A stretch of DNA of 37,510 bases from Clostridiaceae bacterium (GCA_016290665.1 JAEEUW010000012.1:1-37510), one strand, 5' to 3'. Positions 27,161 to 36,866 are shown, counted from the first letter of the stretch. The notes: generated by a model from the sequence alone, not told the origin. Numbers and translations are program-made.

Positions 27161-28378
27161 ATGGCAAACAAGAACAAAAAGCTGCAGTCCCTTTCCATGA
27201 GCGGCTTTGTCAAATCGGTGGCCGCGCGTCTGGGCGCGGTGAACAAAAGCAGCGACGCGCCCGTGCCCGACCTGCTTTCCTACCCCGAAAACAGGCTGGC
27301 CGAAGAGCTGCACCCGCACGTGCAGTTCCTGACCGTCAAGGACGTGATCGAGCATTCGCCCGACATGAAGAGCTATCTGCTCGCGCCCGACAAAAAGCGC
27401 GGCACCGCTGCGCTCGCGTGGTTTTCCGCGGGGCAGTATCTGGTGCTTTCCCTGCCTGTGGACGGCAAGACCGTTTCACGGCCCTATTCCATTGCGTCTT
27501 CACCGCGCGACACGCTGCACGGCGTCTATCAGATCACCGTCAAGCGTGTGGAGGGCGGCGTTGCGTCCGGCTGGATTCTGGACAACTGGAAGCCCGGCAC
27601 GGCGGTGACCGCCTCGGCGCCGCTGGGCGACTTCACCTATGAACCGCTGCGCGACGCAAAGACCGTGATCGGCATCGCCGGCGGCAGCGGCATCACGCCG
27701 TTCCGCGCGTTTGCCCGCGCCATTGCGCAGGGGGACGAAGACTTCAACCTCGTGCTGCTCTATGGCTCCCGCGCCAAAAAAGACGCCGTGTTCAGCGACG
27801 AGATCGCTTCGCTGGCGGAAAGCTGCGGCAAAATCAAGCTGGTCAACGTGCTCAGCGCCTCCAAGGCCAAAGACTGCGAGCACGGCTTCATCACAGCCGA
27901 CCTGATCCGCAAGTACGCGCCGCAGGACGCGCCGTATTCCGTGTTCCTCTGCGGTCCGCAGGCGATGTACCGGTTTGTGGACAAGGAGATCGAAACGCTC
28001 TCCCTGCGGCGAAAATTCGTCCGTCACGAGCTGTTCGGCGAATACTTCCACCCGGAGCAGAACGACGATTACCCGCAGGACGGCAAGGCGGTCTATACCG
28101 TGACGGTGCATATCGCCGGCGTCACGCATACCGTTTCCTGCCCGGCCGACACGTCGCTGCTGCGCGCCATGGAGGCCGCGGGGCTCAACCCGCCGTCCGA
28201 CTGCCGCTCCGGCCGCTGCGGCTGGTGCCATTCGCAGCTGCTGCAGGGCGACGTCTATGTGCCTGAAAGCGTGGACGGCCGCCGCATGGCCGACAAGATC
28301 TACGGCTATATCCACCCGTGCTGCACGTTCCCGCTATCCGACTGCGAGATCGACGTGCCGCCGATGCCCTATGTATAA
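27161..28378 (+). CDS. FAD/NAD(P) ferredoxin reductase with C-terminal 2Fe-2S domain
   Basis: 405 aa; 'RPYSIASSP', 'VIGIAGGSGITPFRAFAR', 'YSVFLCGPQAMYRFV', plant-type 2Fe-2S 'CRSGRCGWCHSQLL...C'. Confidence 0.9.
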   Translation: MANKNKKLQSLSMSGFVKSVAARLGAVNKSSDAPVPDLLSYPENRLAEELHPHVQFLTVKDVIEHSPDMKSYLLAPDKKRGTAALAWFSAGQYLVLSLPVDGKTVSRPYSIASSPRDTLHGVYQITVKRVEGGVASGWILDNWKPGTAVTASAPLGDFTYEPLRDAKTVIGIAGGSGITPFRAFARAIAQGDEDFNLVLLYGSRAKKDAVFSDEIASLAESCGKIKLVNVLSASKAKDCEHGFITADLIRKYAPQDAPYSVFLCGPQAMYRFVDKEIETLSLRRKFVRHELFGEYFHPEQNDDYPQDGKAVYTVTVHIAGVTHTVSCPADTSLLRAMEAAGLNPPSDCRSGRCGWCHSQLLQGDVYVPESVDGRRMADKIYGYIHPCCTFPLSDCEIDVPPMPYV

Positions 28379-28379
28379 A

Positions 28380-28401
28380 AGCGCCCCCGAGGCGCTTTTT
28401 T
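28380..28401 (+). terminator. Intrinsic terminator
   Basis: aagcgcccccgaggcgcttttttg. Confidence 0.8.
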
Positions 28402-28444
28402 GCGCGGTTTTGTCCGTGATGCAGAAATGAAAGGAGCAACCTTT

Positions 28445-29764
28445 ATGAAAATTACATTCATGGGCGCCGGGAGCACCGTTTTCGCCCGCAACGTCATCGG
28501 CGACTGCATGTGCACCGACGCGCTCAAAGACAGCGTGTTCGCGCTGTATGACATCGACGCGCAGCGGCTTGAAGAGAGCCGCACCATTCTGGAGGCCATC
28601 CGCAAGGCCAAGGGCGGCTGCGGCAAAATCGAATGCTACGTCGGCGTGGAGAACCGCAGGGACGCCCTGCGCGGCGCTTCGTTCGTGGTCAACGCGATTC
28701 AGGTCGGCCTTTACGACCCCTGCACGATCATCGACTTCGAGGTGCCCAAGAAATACGGCCTGCGCCAGACGATCGGCGACACGCTCGGCATCGGCGGCAT
28801 CATGCGCACCCTGCGCACCATCCCCGTGCTCAAGGGCTTTGCTGACGATATGGCCGAGGTCTGCCCAGACGCGCTGTTCCTCAACTACGTGAACCCCATG
28901 GCGATGCTCACCGGCTTCATGCTGCGCTATACGCCGATCAAAACCGTCGGCCTTTGCCACAGCGTGCAGGTCTGTTCCCGCGACCTGTTGAAAAAGCTTG
29001 ACATGGAAGACCGGCTGGAGGGCCGCAAGGAGCTGATCGCCGGCATCAACCACATGGCGTGGCTGCTGGAGATCAAGGACAAAAACGGCGTCGACCTCTA
29101 TCCCGAAATCAAGGCGCGCGTGCCGAAATACATGGAAAAACCCGACGCGAACGACAAGGTGCGCATGGACTATATTCGCAACTTCGGTTACTACTGCACG
29201 GAGTCGAGCGAGCACAACGCCGAATACAACATGTTCTATATCAAATCGAAGTATCCCGAGCTGATCGAACGCTACAATATCCCGCTGGACGAGTATCCGC
29301 GCCGCTGCATCGACCAGATTGCGCGCTGGAAGGAAGATTACGCCAATATGCTGCAAAACGGCGTGAAGGAGCATAACCGTTCCAACGAATACGCCTCGCA
29401 GATCATGGAAACCATCGTCACAGGCGGCACCTATCAGATCGGCGGCAACGTGCTGAACACCGGCCGTCTGATCTCCAATCTGCCGGAGGAGGCCTGCGTG
29501 GAGGTGCCCTGTCTCGTGAACGGCTACGGCGTGCAGCCCTGCCGTGTGGGCCCGCTGCCGCTGCAGTGCGCCGCGATGAACATGACGAACATCAACGTCC
29601 AGCTGCTCACGATCGAAGCTGCTGTGACCGGCAAAAGAGAGCACATCTATCAGGCGGCCATGCTGGAGCCGCACACCGCCAGCGAGCTGGACATCGACAC
29701 CATCAGACGCATGGTGGACGACCTGATCGAAGCCCACGGCGATTATCTGCCGAAGTATCATTAA
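28445..29764 (+). CDS. Glycoside hydrolase family 4 (alpha-galactosidase/alpha-glucosidase type)
   Basis: 'MKITFMGAGSTVFARNVIGDC', 'VVNAIQVGLYDPCTIIDFEVPKKYGLRQTIGDTLGIGGIMRTLRTIPVL', 'NYVNPMAMLTG', 'TVGLCHSVQ', 'AGINHMAWLLEI'. Confidence 0.94.
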   Translation: MKITFMGAGSTVFARNVIGDCMCTDALKDSVFALYDIDAQRLEESRTILEAIRKAKGGCGKIECYVGVENRRDALRGASFVVNAIQVGLYDPCTIIDFEVPKKYGLRQTIGDTLGIGGIMRTLRTIPVLKGFADDMAEVCPDALFLNYVNPMAMLTGFMLRYTPIKTVGLCHSVQVCSRDLLKKLDMEDRLEGRKELIAGINHMAWLLEIKDKNGVDLYPEIKARVPKYMEKPDANDKVRMDYIRNFGYYCTESSEHNAEYNMFYIKSKYPELIERYNIPLDEYPRRCIDQIARWKEDYANMLQNGVKEHNRSNEYASQIMETIVTGGTYQIGGNVLNTGRLISNLPEEACVEVPCLVNGYGVQPCRVGPLPLQCAAMNMTNINVQLLTIEAAVTGKREHIYQAAMLEPHTASELDIDTIRRMVDDLIEAHGDYLPKYH

Positions 29765-29784
29765 CAAAGAAAGGGGTGCTTCCC

Positions 29785-31032
29785 GTGAATCAAACCAAAA
29801 AGCTGCTTGCCGCCGTCTTGTGCCTTCTGCTTTTGCTCTCGCTTGCGGCGCCTGCCGCCGCGGGCGCGGAAGGGGAGATCCGCAACGTGATCTTCATGAT
29901 CGGCGACGGCATGGGCTACAACCATCTGAAAATGGCCGAAGAGCAGGGCTATGACGTCTGGATGGACGACGCGCCCGACCTCGCGGGCTGGTCGCGCACC
30001 CGCTCCGCCAATAAAGACGTGACCGACAGCGCCGCCGGCGGCACCGCGCTGGCCTGCGGCGTGCGCACCAACAACGACATGCTGGCCGTCTATCCGGAAC
30101 AGGTCAAGCGCGGCTTCGTGCAGCCGCGGTCGCTGACCGAAAACGCCGCTCTGCACGGCATGCGCACCGGCGTCGTGACCACCGACCAGACCAACGGCGC
30201 AACGCCCGCCGCCTTCAGCGTGCACGCGCTCAGCCGCAGCGACACCGAAGACATTGTGGCGCAGCAGCTGCAATGCGGCGTCGATCTGATCTGGGGTAAG
30301 GCGCAGAGTGCCGCGACCCAGTCCGCGACAGAAGAAGCCGGCCGTGTCTATGTATCGGACAGCGCCGGCATGGATGCGCTTTCCGCCGGCAGCCGCAGCT
30401 ACGGTCAGTTTACCAACAGCCTTTGGAAGCTGAATCCGCAGGGCAATTCGCCCACGCTGCAGCAGATGAGCGAAAAGGCGCTGGCGCTTTTGACCGAGGG
30501 CAACGACAAGGGCTTTTTCCTGATGATCGAAGGCGCGCACATCGACAAGCATTCCCACAGCTCCCAAGACGGCGTGTACGATTATCCCGAAAAGCTGGCG
30601 AACGCCGCCGAAGCGGTCAAAGCCTTTGACAATACGATCCGTGCCATGGTCGAGTTTGCCCGCGCGGACGGCCACACGCTGGTGATCATCACCGCCGACC
30701 ATGAAACTGGCGATCTGCGCTATGAAGAGAGCAACGGCCGCATGACCTACCATTCCGCTGGCCACAGCGGCGCGAACGTGCCGGTGTTCGTCTACGGCGC
30801 GAACGATCTGTTCCAGAACGGCGCGGAGTTTGACAACCGCGATATTGCGAACATGCTGGCCGGAAAGCTCGGCTGGACCGAGCGCTTCCCGATTGAAGAC
30901 GCCGTAACCGACCAGAAGACGGGAGAATCCGCATCCAAAACAAGATCGTTCTTCTGGCAGATCTGGGCGAACATCCGCGACTTCTTTTTGCGCATCGGCG
31001 ACTTCTTCCGCAGTGTGTTCAAAATCGGCTGA
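29785..31032 (+). CDS. Secreted alkaline phosphatase
   Basis: GTG start 29785 with signal peptide; 'IFMIGDGMGYNHL', 'VTDSAAGGTALACGVRTNN', 'FFLMIEGAHIDKHSHS', 'VIITADHETGDL', 'YHSAGHSGANVPVFVYG'; tail 'FFWQIWANIRDFFLRIGDFFRSVFKIG'. Confidence 0.92.
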   Translation: MNQTKKLLAAVLCLLLLLSLAAPAAAGAEGEIRNVIFMIGDGMGYNHLKMAEEQGYDVWMDDAPDLAGWSRTRSANKDVTDSAAGGTALACGVRTNNDMLAVYPEQVKRGFVQPRSLTENAALHGMRTGVVTTDQTNGATPAAFSVHALSRSDTEDIVAQQLQCGVDLIWGKAQSAATQSATEEAGRVYVSDSAGMDALSAGSRSYGQFTNSLWKLNPQGNSPTLQQMSEKALALLTEGNDKGFFLMIEGAHIDKHSHSSQDGVYDYPEKLANAAEAVKAFDNTIRAMVEFARADGHTLVIITADHETGDLRYEESNGRMTYHSAGHSGANVPVFVYGANDLFQNGAEFDNRDIANMLAGKLGWTERFPIEDAVTDQKTGESASKTRSFFWQIWANIRDFFLRIGDFFRSVFKIG

Positions 31033-31043
31033 ACGGCATCAGA

Positions 31044-31079
31044 AAACGACAAGAGCTGCTGCGGCGGCTCTTGTCGTTT
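31044..31079 (+). terminator. Intrinsic terminator after alkaline phosphatase gene
   Basis: aaacgacaagagc-tgctgcggcg-gctcttgtcgttt, then gacttttt. Confidence 0.75.
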
Positions 31080-31125
31080 GACTTTTTGCGGAAAAAACAG
31101 TAGAATAAAAAGCGTCTTCCCGCAT

Positions 31126-31201
31126 CCTTTCAGAAAAAAAGAAGTGTCCGTTACGTGATACCGTAACAGACACTCGCTTTGGTCGGAGTGACGGGACTTG
31201 A
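31126..31201 (-). repeat. Direct repeat copy A: tRNA 3'-end fragment plus terminator
   Basis: About 76 nt nearly identical to 31293-31369; contains TCAAGTCCCGTCACTCCGACCA and AGTGTCTGTTACGG...CGTAACGGACACTTCTTTTTTT on the minus strand. Confidence 0.92.
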
Positions 31202-31290
31202 TTCGCGGCGCGAACTGCGCGCCTTGGTCGGCCGCGGTCGAAACAGTCCACCGGACTGTTTCTCTGTGCCGCGGCTCCTTCAAGTCCCGC
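31190..31290 (-). repeat. Multi-arm palindromic element between the tRNA-end copies
   Basis: Outer arms cgggacttga (31192-31201)/tcaagtcccg (31280-31289); inner arms ggcgcg/cgcgcc (31207-31223) and gccgcgg...aaacagtcc-acc-ggactgttt...ccgcggc (31231-31275). Confidence 0.85.
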
Positions 31291-31292
31291 TT

Positions 31293-31347
31293 CCTTTCAG
31301 AAAAAAAGAAGTGTCCGTTACGTTCGTTCCGTAACAGACACTATCTC
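31293..31347 (-). terminator. Intrinsic terminator of tRNA-Pro (within direct repeat copy B)
   Basis: Minus: AGTGTCTGTTACGG-aacga-ACGTAACGGACACTTCTTTTTTT. Confidence 0.85.
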
Positions 31348-31429
<82 letters not shown>

Positions 31430-31538
31430 GTTTTGTCACTCGCTTATTATAGCGAGGAAAGGGCGGCTTGTCAAGCCTTTTTCCGCTTTATTTTTCCGTA
31501 TTCGCTCACTTTTCTTCCTCAGCCGAAAGGAGACCCCC

Positions 31539-32192
31539 ATGCCCGATTATACGCTGATCCGCTCCGACCGCAAAACGCTGGCGCTGGAAATCGACCGCAC
31601 CGGCGCGCTGATCGTGCGCGCGCCGAGACGCCTGAGCCGGGCCGCCGTCGACCGCTTTGTGGAAAGCCGCAGCGCCTGGATCGCCGAAAAGCAGCGCCTG
31701 CAGCAGGTACGCGCTTCGGCGGTGACGCCTGCGGGCGGGTGGGACGCCGCCGTCTGGTACCGCGGCAGACAATACCCCGTTTTGCGCCGGCAGGTCAGAC
31801 AGCCCGCCTTCACAGACGAAGCGCTGATGATTCCGGAAGGCTGGACTGCGCAGCGGCTGCGCGCGTTTCTGAAAGAGGAGTGCCGCCGTCTGGTCGCCGT
31901 GCGGCTGCCGGTGCTTTCTGCGCGGACCGGCCTTTGCCCAACGGGCTTTCACGTCACCGAAGCGCAGACCCGCTGGGGCTCCTGCAGCGGCAAAAACAGC
32001 CTCAATTTTGCCTGGCGGCTGGTGTTCTGCCCGCCGGAGATCATGGACTACGTGATGCTCCACGAGCTGTGCCATATCCGCCATAAGAATCATTCCGCCG
32101 CCTTCTGGGCGCTTGTGGCGCAGTTTGACCCCGATTATGCCGCCCACCGGGCGTGGCTGCGCGAGCACGCAGCCCTGATGGAGCTGTTTTGA
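31539..32192 (+). CDS. YgjP-like (DUF45/M48) metallopeptidase
   Basis: Start ATG 31539; 'TRWGSCSGKNSLNFAWRLVFCPPEIMDYVMLHELCHIRHKNHSAAFWALVAQFDPDY' (HELCH...H). Confidence 0.92.
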   Translation: MPDYTLIRSDRKTLALEIDRTGALIVRAPRRLSRAAVDRFVESRSAWIAEKQRLQQVRASAVTPAGGWDAAVWYRGRQYPVLRRQVRQPAFTDEALMIPEGWTAQRLRAFLKEECRRLVAVRLPVLSARTGLCPTGFHVTEAQTRWGSCSGKNSLNFAWRLVFCPPEIMDYVMLHELCHIRHKNHSAAFWALVAQFDPDYAAHRAWLREHAALMELF

Positions 32193-32236
32193 CCTTGATT
32201 TGCGAGAATTCATAAAAAGTTTTTTCCGCGGCCATC

Positions 32237-32264
32237 TTGCTTTCACAAAAATATGTGATAAAAT
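32237..32264 (+). promoter_or_regulatory. Putative sigmaA-type promoter
   Basis: TTGCTT - 16 nt - TAAAAT upstream of 32302. Confidence 0.45.
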
Positions 32265-32301
32265 AAGATGAAATAGTTTCAGTTTGAAAGGTTGTGATCG
32301 A

Positions 32302-33630
32302 ATGAAAAAACGGCTGCTGTTCGTTTTCTTCTGTTCGATTCTTCTGTGCCTGTCCCTTGCGGCCGTTGCGGCCGACGGCGACGCGCCGGTGCTGAACGTC
32401 ATCTGTCAGCAGCAGGGGCACGACGAACAGGTGCTCACGGGCGCCGCGCCGACCTGCCTGCAGCCGGGCAAGACCGACGGCCGCGTCTGCAAACGCTGCG
32501 GCATGATCACGCAGCCGCAGACCGTCATCCCCGCCACGGGCCACACGCTTGTGATCGACGAAGCCGTGCCCGTGACCTGCACCACCGACGGCAAGACCGC
32601 GGGCAGCCACTGCAGCGTCTGCGGCCAGATCATTGAGCGCCAGAAGACCATCACCTGCACAGGCCACCATACCGTGATCGACAAGGGCTATCCGTCCACC
32701 TGCAGCGAACGCGGCCGCACCGACGGGAGCCACTGCGACATTTGCGGCGAGGTGTTCTATGAGCCGGTCGTGCTGCCGCTTCTTGAGCACGAGTTCAACG
32801 TCTCCAAGGTGGGCCGCACCTGCACCACCGACGGCTACACGCTGCATACCTGCATCCACTGCGGCTTTTCCTATATGAGCGACTTCGACTACGCCACAGG
32901 CCACCAGCTCGACGTGGTGCCCGGCTATCCGCAGACCTGCACCGAGCCCGGTCTGTCGCCGCAGGCGACCTGCACCGTGTGCGGCAAGGTGGTGGAAAAG
33001 GCCGAGCCGATTCCGCCGTTCGGCCACCAGTGGAAGGACGACGTGACCCGCGCCACCGCCAGAAAAGACGGCCTGCGGATTACGACCTGCTCCATCTGCG
33101 GCGAAAAACAGGGCGAAGCGCCGATTCCGCGGATCGCTTCGGTCAAGCTTTCCGAAACGAAGTTCGTGTATGACAAAAAGTCGAAAAAGCCCGCCGTGAC
33201 TGTCAAGGACGCGCTGGGCAACACCCTGACTTACAAAAAGGATTACAAGCTCAGCTACGATTCCGGCCGCAAGAATCCGGGCACCTATTACGTGACCGTC
33301 GTGTTCCGCGGCGCCTACAGCGGCATCAAAACGCTGAAGTTCAAAGTCCTCCTGCCCGAGACCACGGGCCTCAAGGTGACCGCCGGCAAGAACGCGGCCA
33401 CGCTGACCTGGAAGCAGACCCCCGGCGCCAGAAAATACGTGATCTATTATGCGCTGACCAAAAACGGGACCTATAAAAAAGCGGCCGTCTCCAAAAAGAC
33501 GACCTGCACGGTGGAGAACCTGACGCCCGGCGCGACCTATTTCTTCAAGGTTCGTCCGCTGACCACCGACGTCAACGGCGCAAGCGTATCGGGCGGCTAC
33601 AGCAAACCGAAGAGCGTCAAAGTTCTGTAA
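32302..33630 (+). CDS. Secreted CxxC-repeat protein with C-terminal Fn3-like domain
   Basis: Signal peptide MKKRLLFVFFCSILLCLSLAAVAA; repeated 'xTCTTDGKTAGSHCSVCGQ', 'STCSERGRTDGSHCDICGE'; C-term 'TTGLKVTAGKNAATLTWKQTPGARKYVIYYAL'. Confidence 0.88.
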   Translation: MKKRLLFVFFCSILLCLSLAAVAADGDAPVLNVICQQQGHDEQVLTGAAPTCLQPGKTDGRVCKRCGMITQPQTVIPATGHTLVIDEAVPVTCTTDGKTAGSHCSVCGQIIERQKTITCTGHHTVIDKGYPSTCSERGRTDGSHCDICGEVFYEPVVLPLLEHEFNVSKVGRTCTTDGYTLHTCIHCGFSYMSDFDYATGHQLDVVPGYPQTCTEPGLSPQATCTVCGKVVEKAEPIPPFGHQWKDDVTRATARKDGLRITTCSICGEKQGEAPIPRIASVKLSETKFVYDKKSKKPAVTVKDALGNTLTYKKDYKLSYDSGRKNPGTYYVTVVFRGAYSGIKTLKFKVLLPETTGLKVTAGKNAATLTWKQTPGARKYVIYYALTKNGTYKKAAVSKKTTCTVENLTPGATYFFKVRPLTTDVNGASVSGGYSKPKSVKVL

Positions 33631-33667
33631 AAAAAAGAAGCCATCGCGGATGGCTTCTTTTTTTATG
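33631..33667. terminator. Bidirectional terminator
   Basis: aaaaaagaagccatc-gcg-gatggcttcttttttt. Confidence 0.85.
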
Positions 33668-33672
33668 CTCTT

Positions 33673-34140
33673 TCATTTGCTGAACAGCGAGGTGATCGAA
33701 ATACGCAGCCTTGCCAGAACGGTCTGCATGGTGACCAGAAAGTTCATCACGCTTTGCAAAAACTGCGGCAGAACGGTGACCTTCACGCTGCACGACGCGC
33801 CGGAACCGGGGTCGGTGACCGTCACGGTCGCGCTGCCGGTTTTCTTGCCGGTCAGAATCACGTAGCCGTATTCATAGGTGTCGCGCTTGCCCGGGCGGAC
33901 GCCGAGCACGCTTTCGTTGCTGCTTGTGATCGTTGCGGCGTAGATGTCGAACTGATCTTTGGCGTTGTCCGGCCGCGGATAAATATACAGCTCGTCTTCG
34001 CCGCCGGCAATCATCCACATGGAATCGCCGATGGCGGAGTTGTCCAGCGTTTCGATTTTTGCTTCATTTGCCGCAAGCGCGGTCGCGCCCGGCAGAAGGA
34101 GCATCAGAACGACCAGAAGCAGACTGATGGTTTTTTTCAT
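33673..34140 (-). CDS. Small secreted Ig-like (BIG2-like) protein with hydrophobic/cationic C-terminal helix
   Basis: 155 aa; signal peptide; 'TITSSNESVLGVRPGKRDTYEYGYVILTGKKTGSATVTVTD'; tail 'LPQFLQSVMNFLVTMQTVLARLRISITSLFSK'. Confidence 0.75.
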   Translation of the reverse strand: MKKTISLLLVVLMLLLPGATALAANEAKIETLDNSAIGDSMWMIAGGEDELYIYPRPDNAKDQFDIYAATITSSNESVLGVRPGKRDTYEYGYVILTGKKTGSATVTVTDPGSGASCSVKVTVLPQFLQSVMNFLVTMQTVLARLRISITSLFSK

Positions 34141-34206
34141 GAAAATCCCTCCGATTGACAGTGAAAGTTGGAACGAAAAGAAGGAGCCGCGCTCTTTCTA
34201 TTTTTC

Positions 34207-35724
34207 TTACAGAACGATGCTTTCGCCGGTCATTTCCGCAGGCTGCGGTATTCCCATGATTTTGAGCATCGTCGGGGCAAGGTCGCACAGGCGGCCGCCC
34301 TCGCGCACGCTGCAGTCGTAACCCGCAACGATGAACGGCACGGGGTTGGTCGTGTGCGCCGTGAACGGCGTGCCGTCGTCCTCCAGCATCTTGTCGGCGT
34401 TGCCGTGGTCTGCTGTGATGATGACCTTGCCGCCCTTTGCGAGCACTGCCTCCGTGACCTGACCGATGCAGTCATCGACCGCCTCGACCGCTGCCACGGC
34501 TGCGTCAAACACGCCCGTGTGACCGACCATGTCGCAGTTTGCGAAGTTCAGGATGATCGCATCGAACTTATCTGCTGCAATCTCCTTCAGCACTGCCTCG
34601 GTGACCTCGTAGGCACTCATCTCCGGCTTCATATCGAAGGTCGCAACATCCGGGGACTTGATGAGGATTCTGTCCTCGCCCTCAAACTGCCGCTCCTCGC
34701 CGCCGTTGAAGAAGAAGGTGACATGTGCATATTTCTGCGTCTCGGCAATGCGGAGCTGTGTCTTGCCGCACTTTGCGAGATACTCGCCCATCGTCATCGA
34801 GAGCTCCTCGGGCGGGAATGCGACGGAGACATTCGGCATGGTCGCGTCATACTGTGCCATGCAGACGAAATGCACCGGGAAATAGCCCTTCTTGCGCTCG
34901 AAGCCCTTGAACTCCGGGTCAACGAATGCACGGGTGAGCTGGCGCGCACGGTCGGGGCGGAAGTTGAAGAACACGACGCTGTCATTCTCTGCGATCACTG
35001 CGCCGCCCTCGATCACTGCCGGGAGCATGAACTCATCGGTGACGCCGTTTGCGTAGGAATTCTGAATCGCCTGCACCGGGTCGGTCTCTGCGATGCCCTC
35101 GCCGTAGGTCAGCGCGGCATATGCCTTCTCGACACGGTCCCATGCGTTGTCGCGGTCCATTGCGTAGTATCTGCCCATGACGGTCGCGATCTTGCCGACG
35201 CCGATCTCGCGGAGCTTCGCGGCTGCCTCCGCAACATATTCCGCAGCGGAGGAAGGCGGCACATCTCTGCCGTCAAGATAAGCGTGGACATAGACCTTCT
35301 CAAGCCCGAAGCGCTTTGCCATCTCCACGAGACCGTAGAGGTGCTCCTGGTGGCTGTGGACGCCGCCGGGGGAGACAAGACCCATCAGGTGCAGGGCTGT
35401 GCCCTTTGTCTTTGCGTTCTCCATCGCGGCGACGAGCGCCTTGTTCTCAAAGAAATCGCCGTCCTGAATGGACTTTGTGATCTTGACAAGCTGCTGATAG
35501 ACGATTCTGCCGGCGCCGATATTGGTGTGACCGACCTCGGAATTGCCCATCTGACCGTCTGGCAGACCGACATCCAGACCGGATGCGCCGATGGTGGTGT
35601 TCGGATATTTTGCGAAGTAGCCGTCGAGATTCGGGGTCTTCGCGGCACGGATGGCATTGCCGTAGTCGCTCGGATTGATGCCGAAGCCATCCATGATCAG
35701 CAGTGCAACAGGTGCTTTACTCAT
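34207..35724 (-). CDS. gpmI: 2,3-bisphosphoglycerate-independent phosphoglycerate mutase
   Basis: 505 aa; 'ALLIMDGFGINPSDYGNAI', 'GQMGNSEVGHTNIGAGRIVYQ', 'GRYYAMDRDNAWDRV', 'NFANCDMVGHTGVFDAAVAAVEAVD', 'ITADHGNADKM'. Confidence 0.96.
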   Translation of the reverse strand: MSKAPVALLIMDGFGINPSDYGNAIRAAKTPNLDGYFAKYPNTTIGASGLDVGLPDGQMGNSEVGHTNIGAGRIVYQQLVKITKSIQDGDFFENKALVAAMENAKTKGTALHLMGLVSPGGVHSHQEHLYGLVEMAKRFGLEKVYVHAYLDGRDVPPSSAAEYVAEAAAKLREIGVGKIATVMGRYYAMDRDNAWDRVEKAYAALTYGEGIAETDPVQAIQNSYANGVTDEFMLPAVIEGGAVIAENDSVVFFNFRPDRARQLTRAFVDPEFKGFERKKGYFPVHFVCMAQYDATMPNVSVAFPPEELSMTMGEYLAKCGKTQLRIAETQKYAHVTFFFNGGEERQFEGEDRILIKSPDVATFDMKPEMSAYEVTEAVLKEIAADKFDAIILNFANCDMVGHTGVFDAAVAAVEAVDDCIGQVTEAVLAKGGKVIITADHGNADKMLEDDGTPFTAHTTNPVPFIVAGYDCSVREGGRLCDLAPTMLKIMGIPQPAEMTGESIVL

Positions 35725-35756
35725 TGTTTTTTCTCCTTTTTTATGTATTTGCGGTG

Positions 35757-36866
35757 TTATTCAATGACCGCGATGCGGTGAATGGGGATGTAATTGCATT
35801 CCAACACATAGTAGTCGCCGTGGGCATACATATTCGAGTGCTGGAAATAGGTGCTTTCGTCGGCGGTTTCCGCCTCGACCACGGCGTCGATATAGCGCAT
35901 GGTCGGAATTTCGCCGTGAACGGGATAATAGAGGTAAAACGCCTGCCCGCCCGTGACGACCTTCCAGCCGTGCGCGGTGCCCGTTGCGAGATCGGTGTTC
36001 GGATACTGTTCGCGGAAGCGGCGGATGACTGCATCCCCATCCTCGAGCGTGACCTTCGGCGGTGCGCCCTCCTGCTCATAGCTGTACATGACCTTGAAAT
36101 CGCCGCAGTCCATGACATCATAGGAAAACGCCTCGCTGCCGTCCACGCGGACATATAAGCCGCCGGTCAGCATCGGTGCCCAGTCCTCGCCTCTGAAATA
36201 GACCTCCGTCTGCAGTGCATCTGCCAGATGCGCCGCGCTGTCGAAGGAAAACATCTCCGTGAAAATCTCGAAATCGCGCAGAATCGGGAAATCCGGCGCA
36301 TTGGCGAATTCTGTGTTCACATAGCCGAGCTTCAAATGGAGCTGCATCAGCTCCGGAAGAATACTTTTGAGATTGTCGCCGGTGAACTTCTTGCGGACAA
36401 AGCTGCCGTCGTTGCCCTTGTTGACATACTCAAACCGCAGCACCTTTCCGCCCGACAGAATGCCATTAACCTCTTCGAGCAGCGCATCCTCGATCTCCTG
36501 ATGCTGGTAATCGTCGCCGGTGTGCTCGTCACCCTCGCCGACCAGCACGCGGAATGAATTGTCCCCGTCCGATGCCCAGACGATCGCCGTGCCGGTGTAG
36601 TAGGAATCAAACAGCGCGCCGTCGCGTTTCAAATCAACGTCCGTGATCTCGGGTGTGAAGCCGTATTTCTCCTGCACCCATCGGGCCGCGTCGCCCTGCG
36701 CACGCTCTGTGCGGAGTGCCTCCTCCCGGTCTCTGCCCGCCTCAGCGCAGCGAAGATAGACATAGGTTCCGCCGGCGATCAGCACCGCGAGCCCTGCCGC
36801 GCTCCCGATGAGAATGAGGAGGAGCTTTTTCACGGAGACGGGCTGTTTCTTCTCACTGTGCTGCAT
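35757..36866 (-). CDS. Uncharacterised single-TM protein
   Basis: 369 aa; N-terminal TM 'KKLLLILIGSAAGLAVLIAGGTYVYL', extracytoplasmic remainder; no family recognised. Confidence 0.75.
   Translation of the reverse strand: MQHSEKKQPVSVKKLLLILIGSAAGLAVLIAGGTYVYLRCAEAGRDREEALRTERAQGDAARWVQEKYGFTPEITDVDLKRDGALFDSYYTGTAIVWASDGDNSFRVLVGEGDEHTGDDYQHQEIEDALLEEVNGILSGGKVLRFEYVNKGNDGSFVRKKFTGDNLKSILPELMQLHLKLGYVNTEFANAPDFPILRDFEIFTEMFSFDSAAHLADALQTEVYFRGEDWAPMLTGGLYVRVDGSEAFSYDVMDCGDFKVMYSYEQEGAPPKVTLEDGDAVIRRFREQYPNTDLATGTAHGWKVVTGGQAFYLYYPVHGEIPTMRYIDAVVEAETADESTYFQHSNMYAHGDYYVLECNYIPIHRIAVIE

Noticed and set aside
25624-27246. 540-aa minus-strand ORF
   Set aside because: Antisense to the FAD oxidoreductase.
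30792-31283. 163-aa minus ORF across the tRNA-Pro repeat region
   Set aside because: Arises from reading through the palindrome and terminators; no RBS or conserved motif.
34168-35781. 537-aa plus-strand ORF
   Set aside because: Antisense to gpmI.
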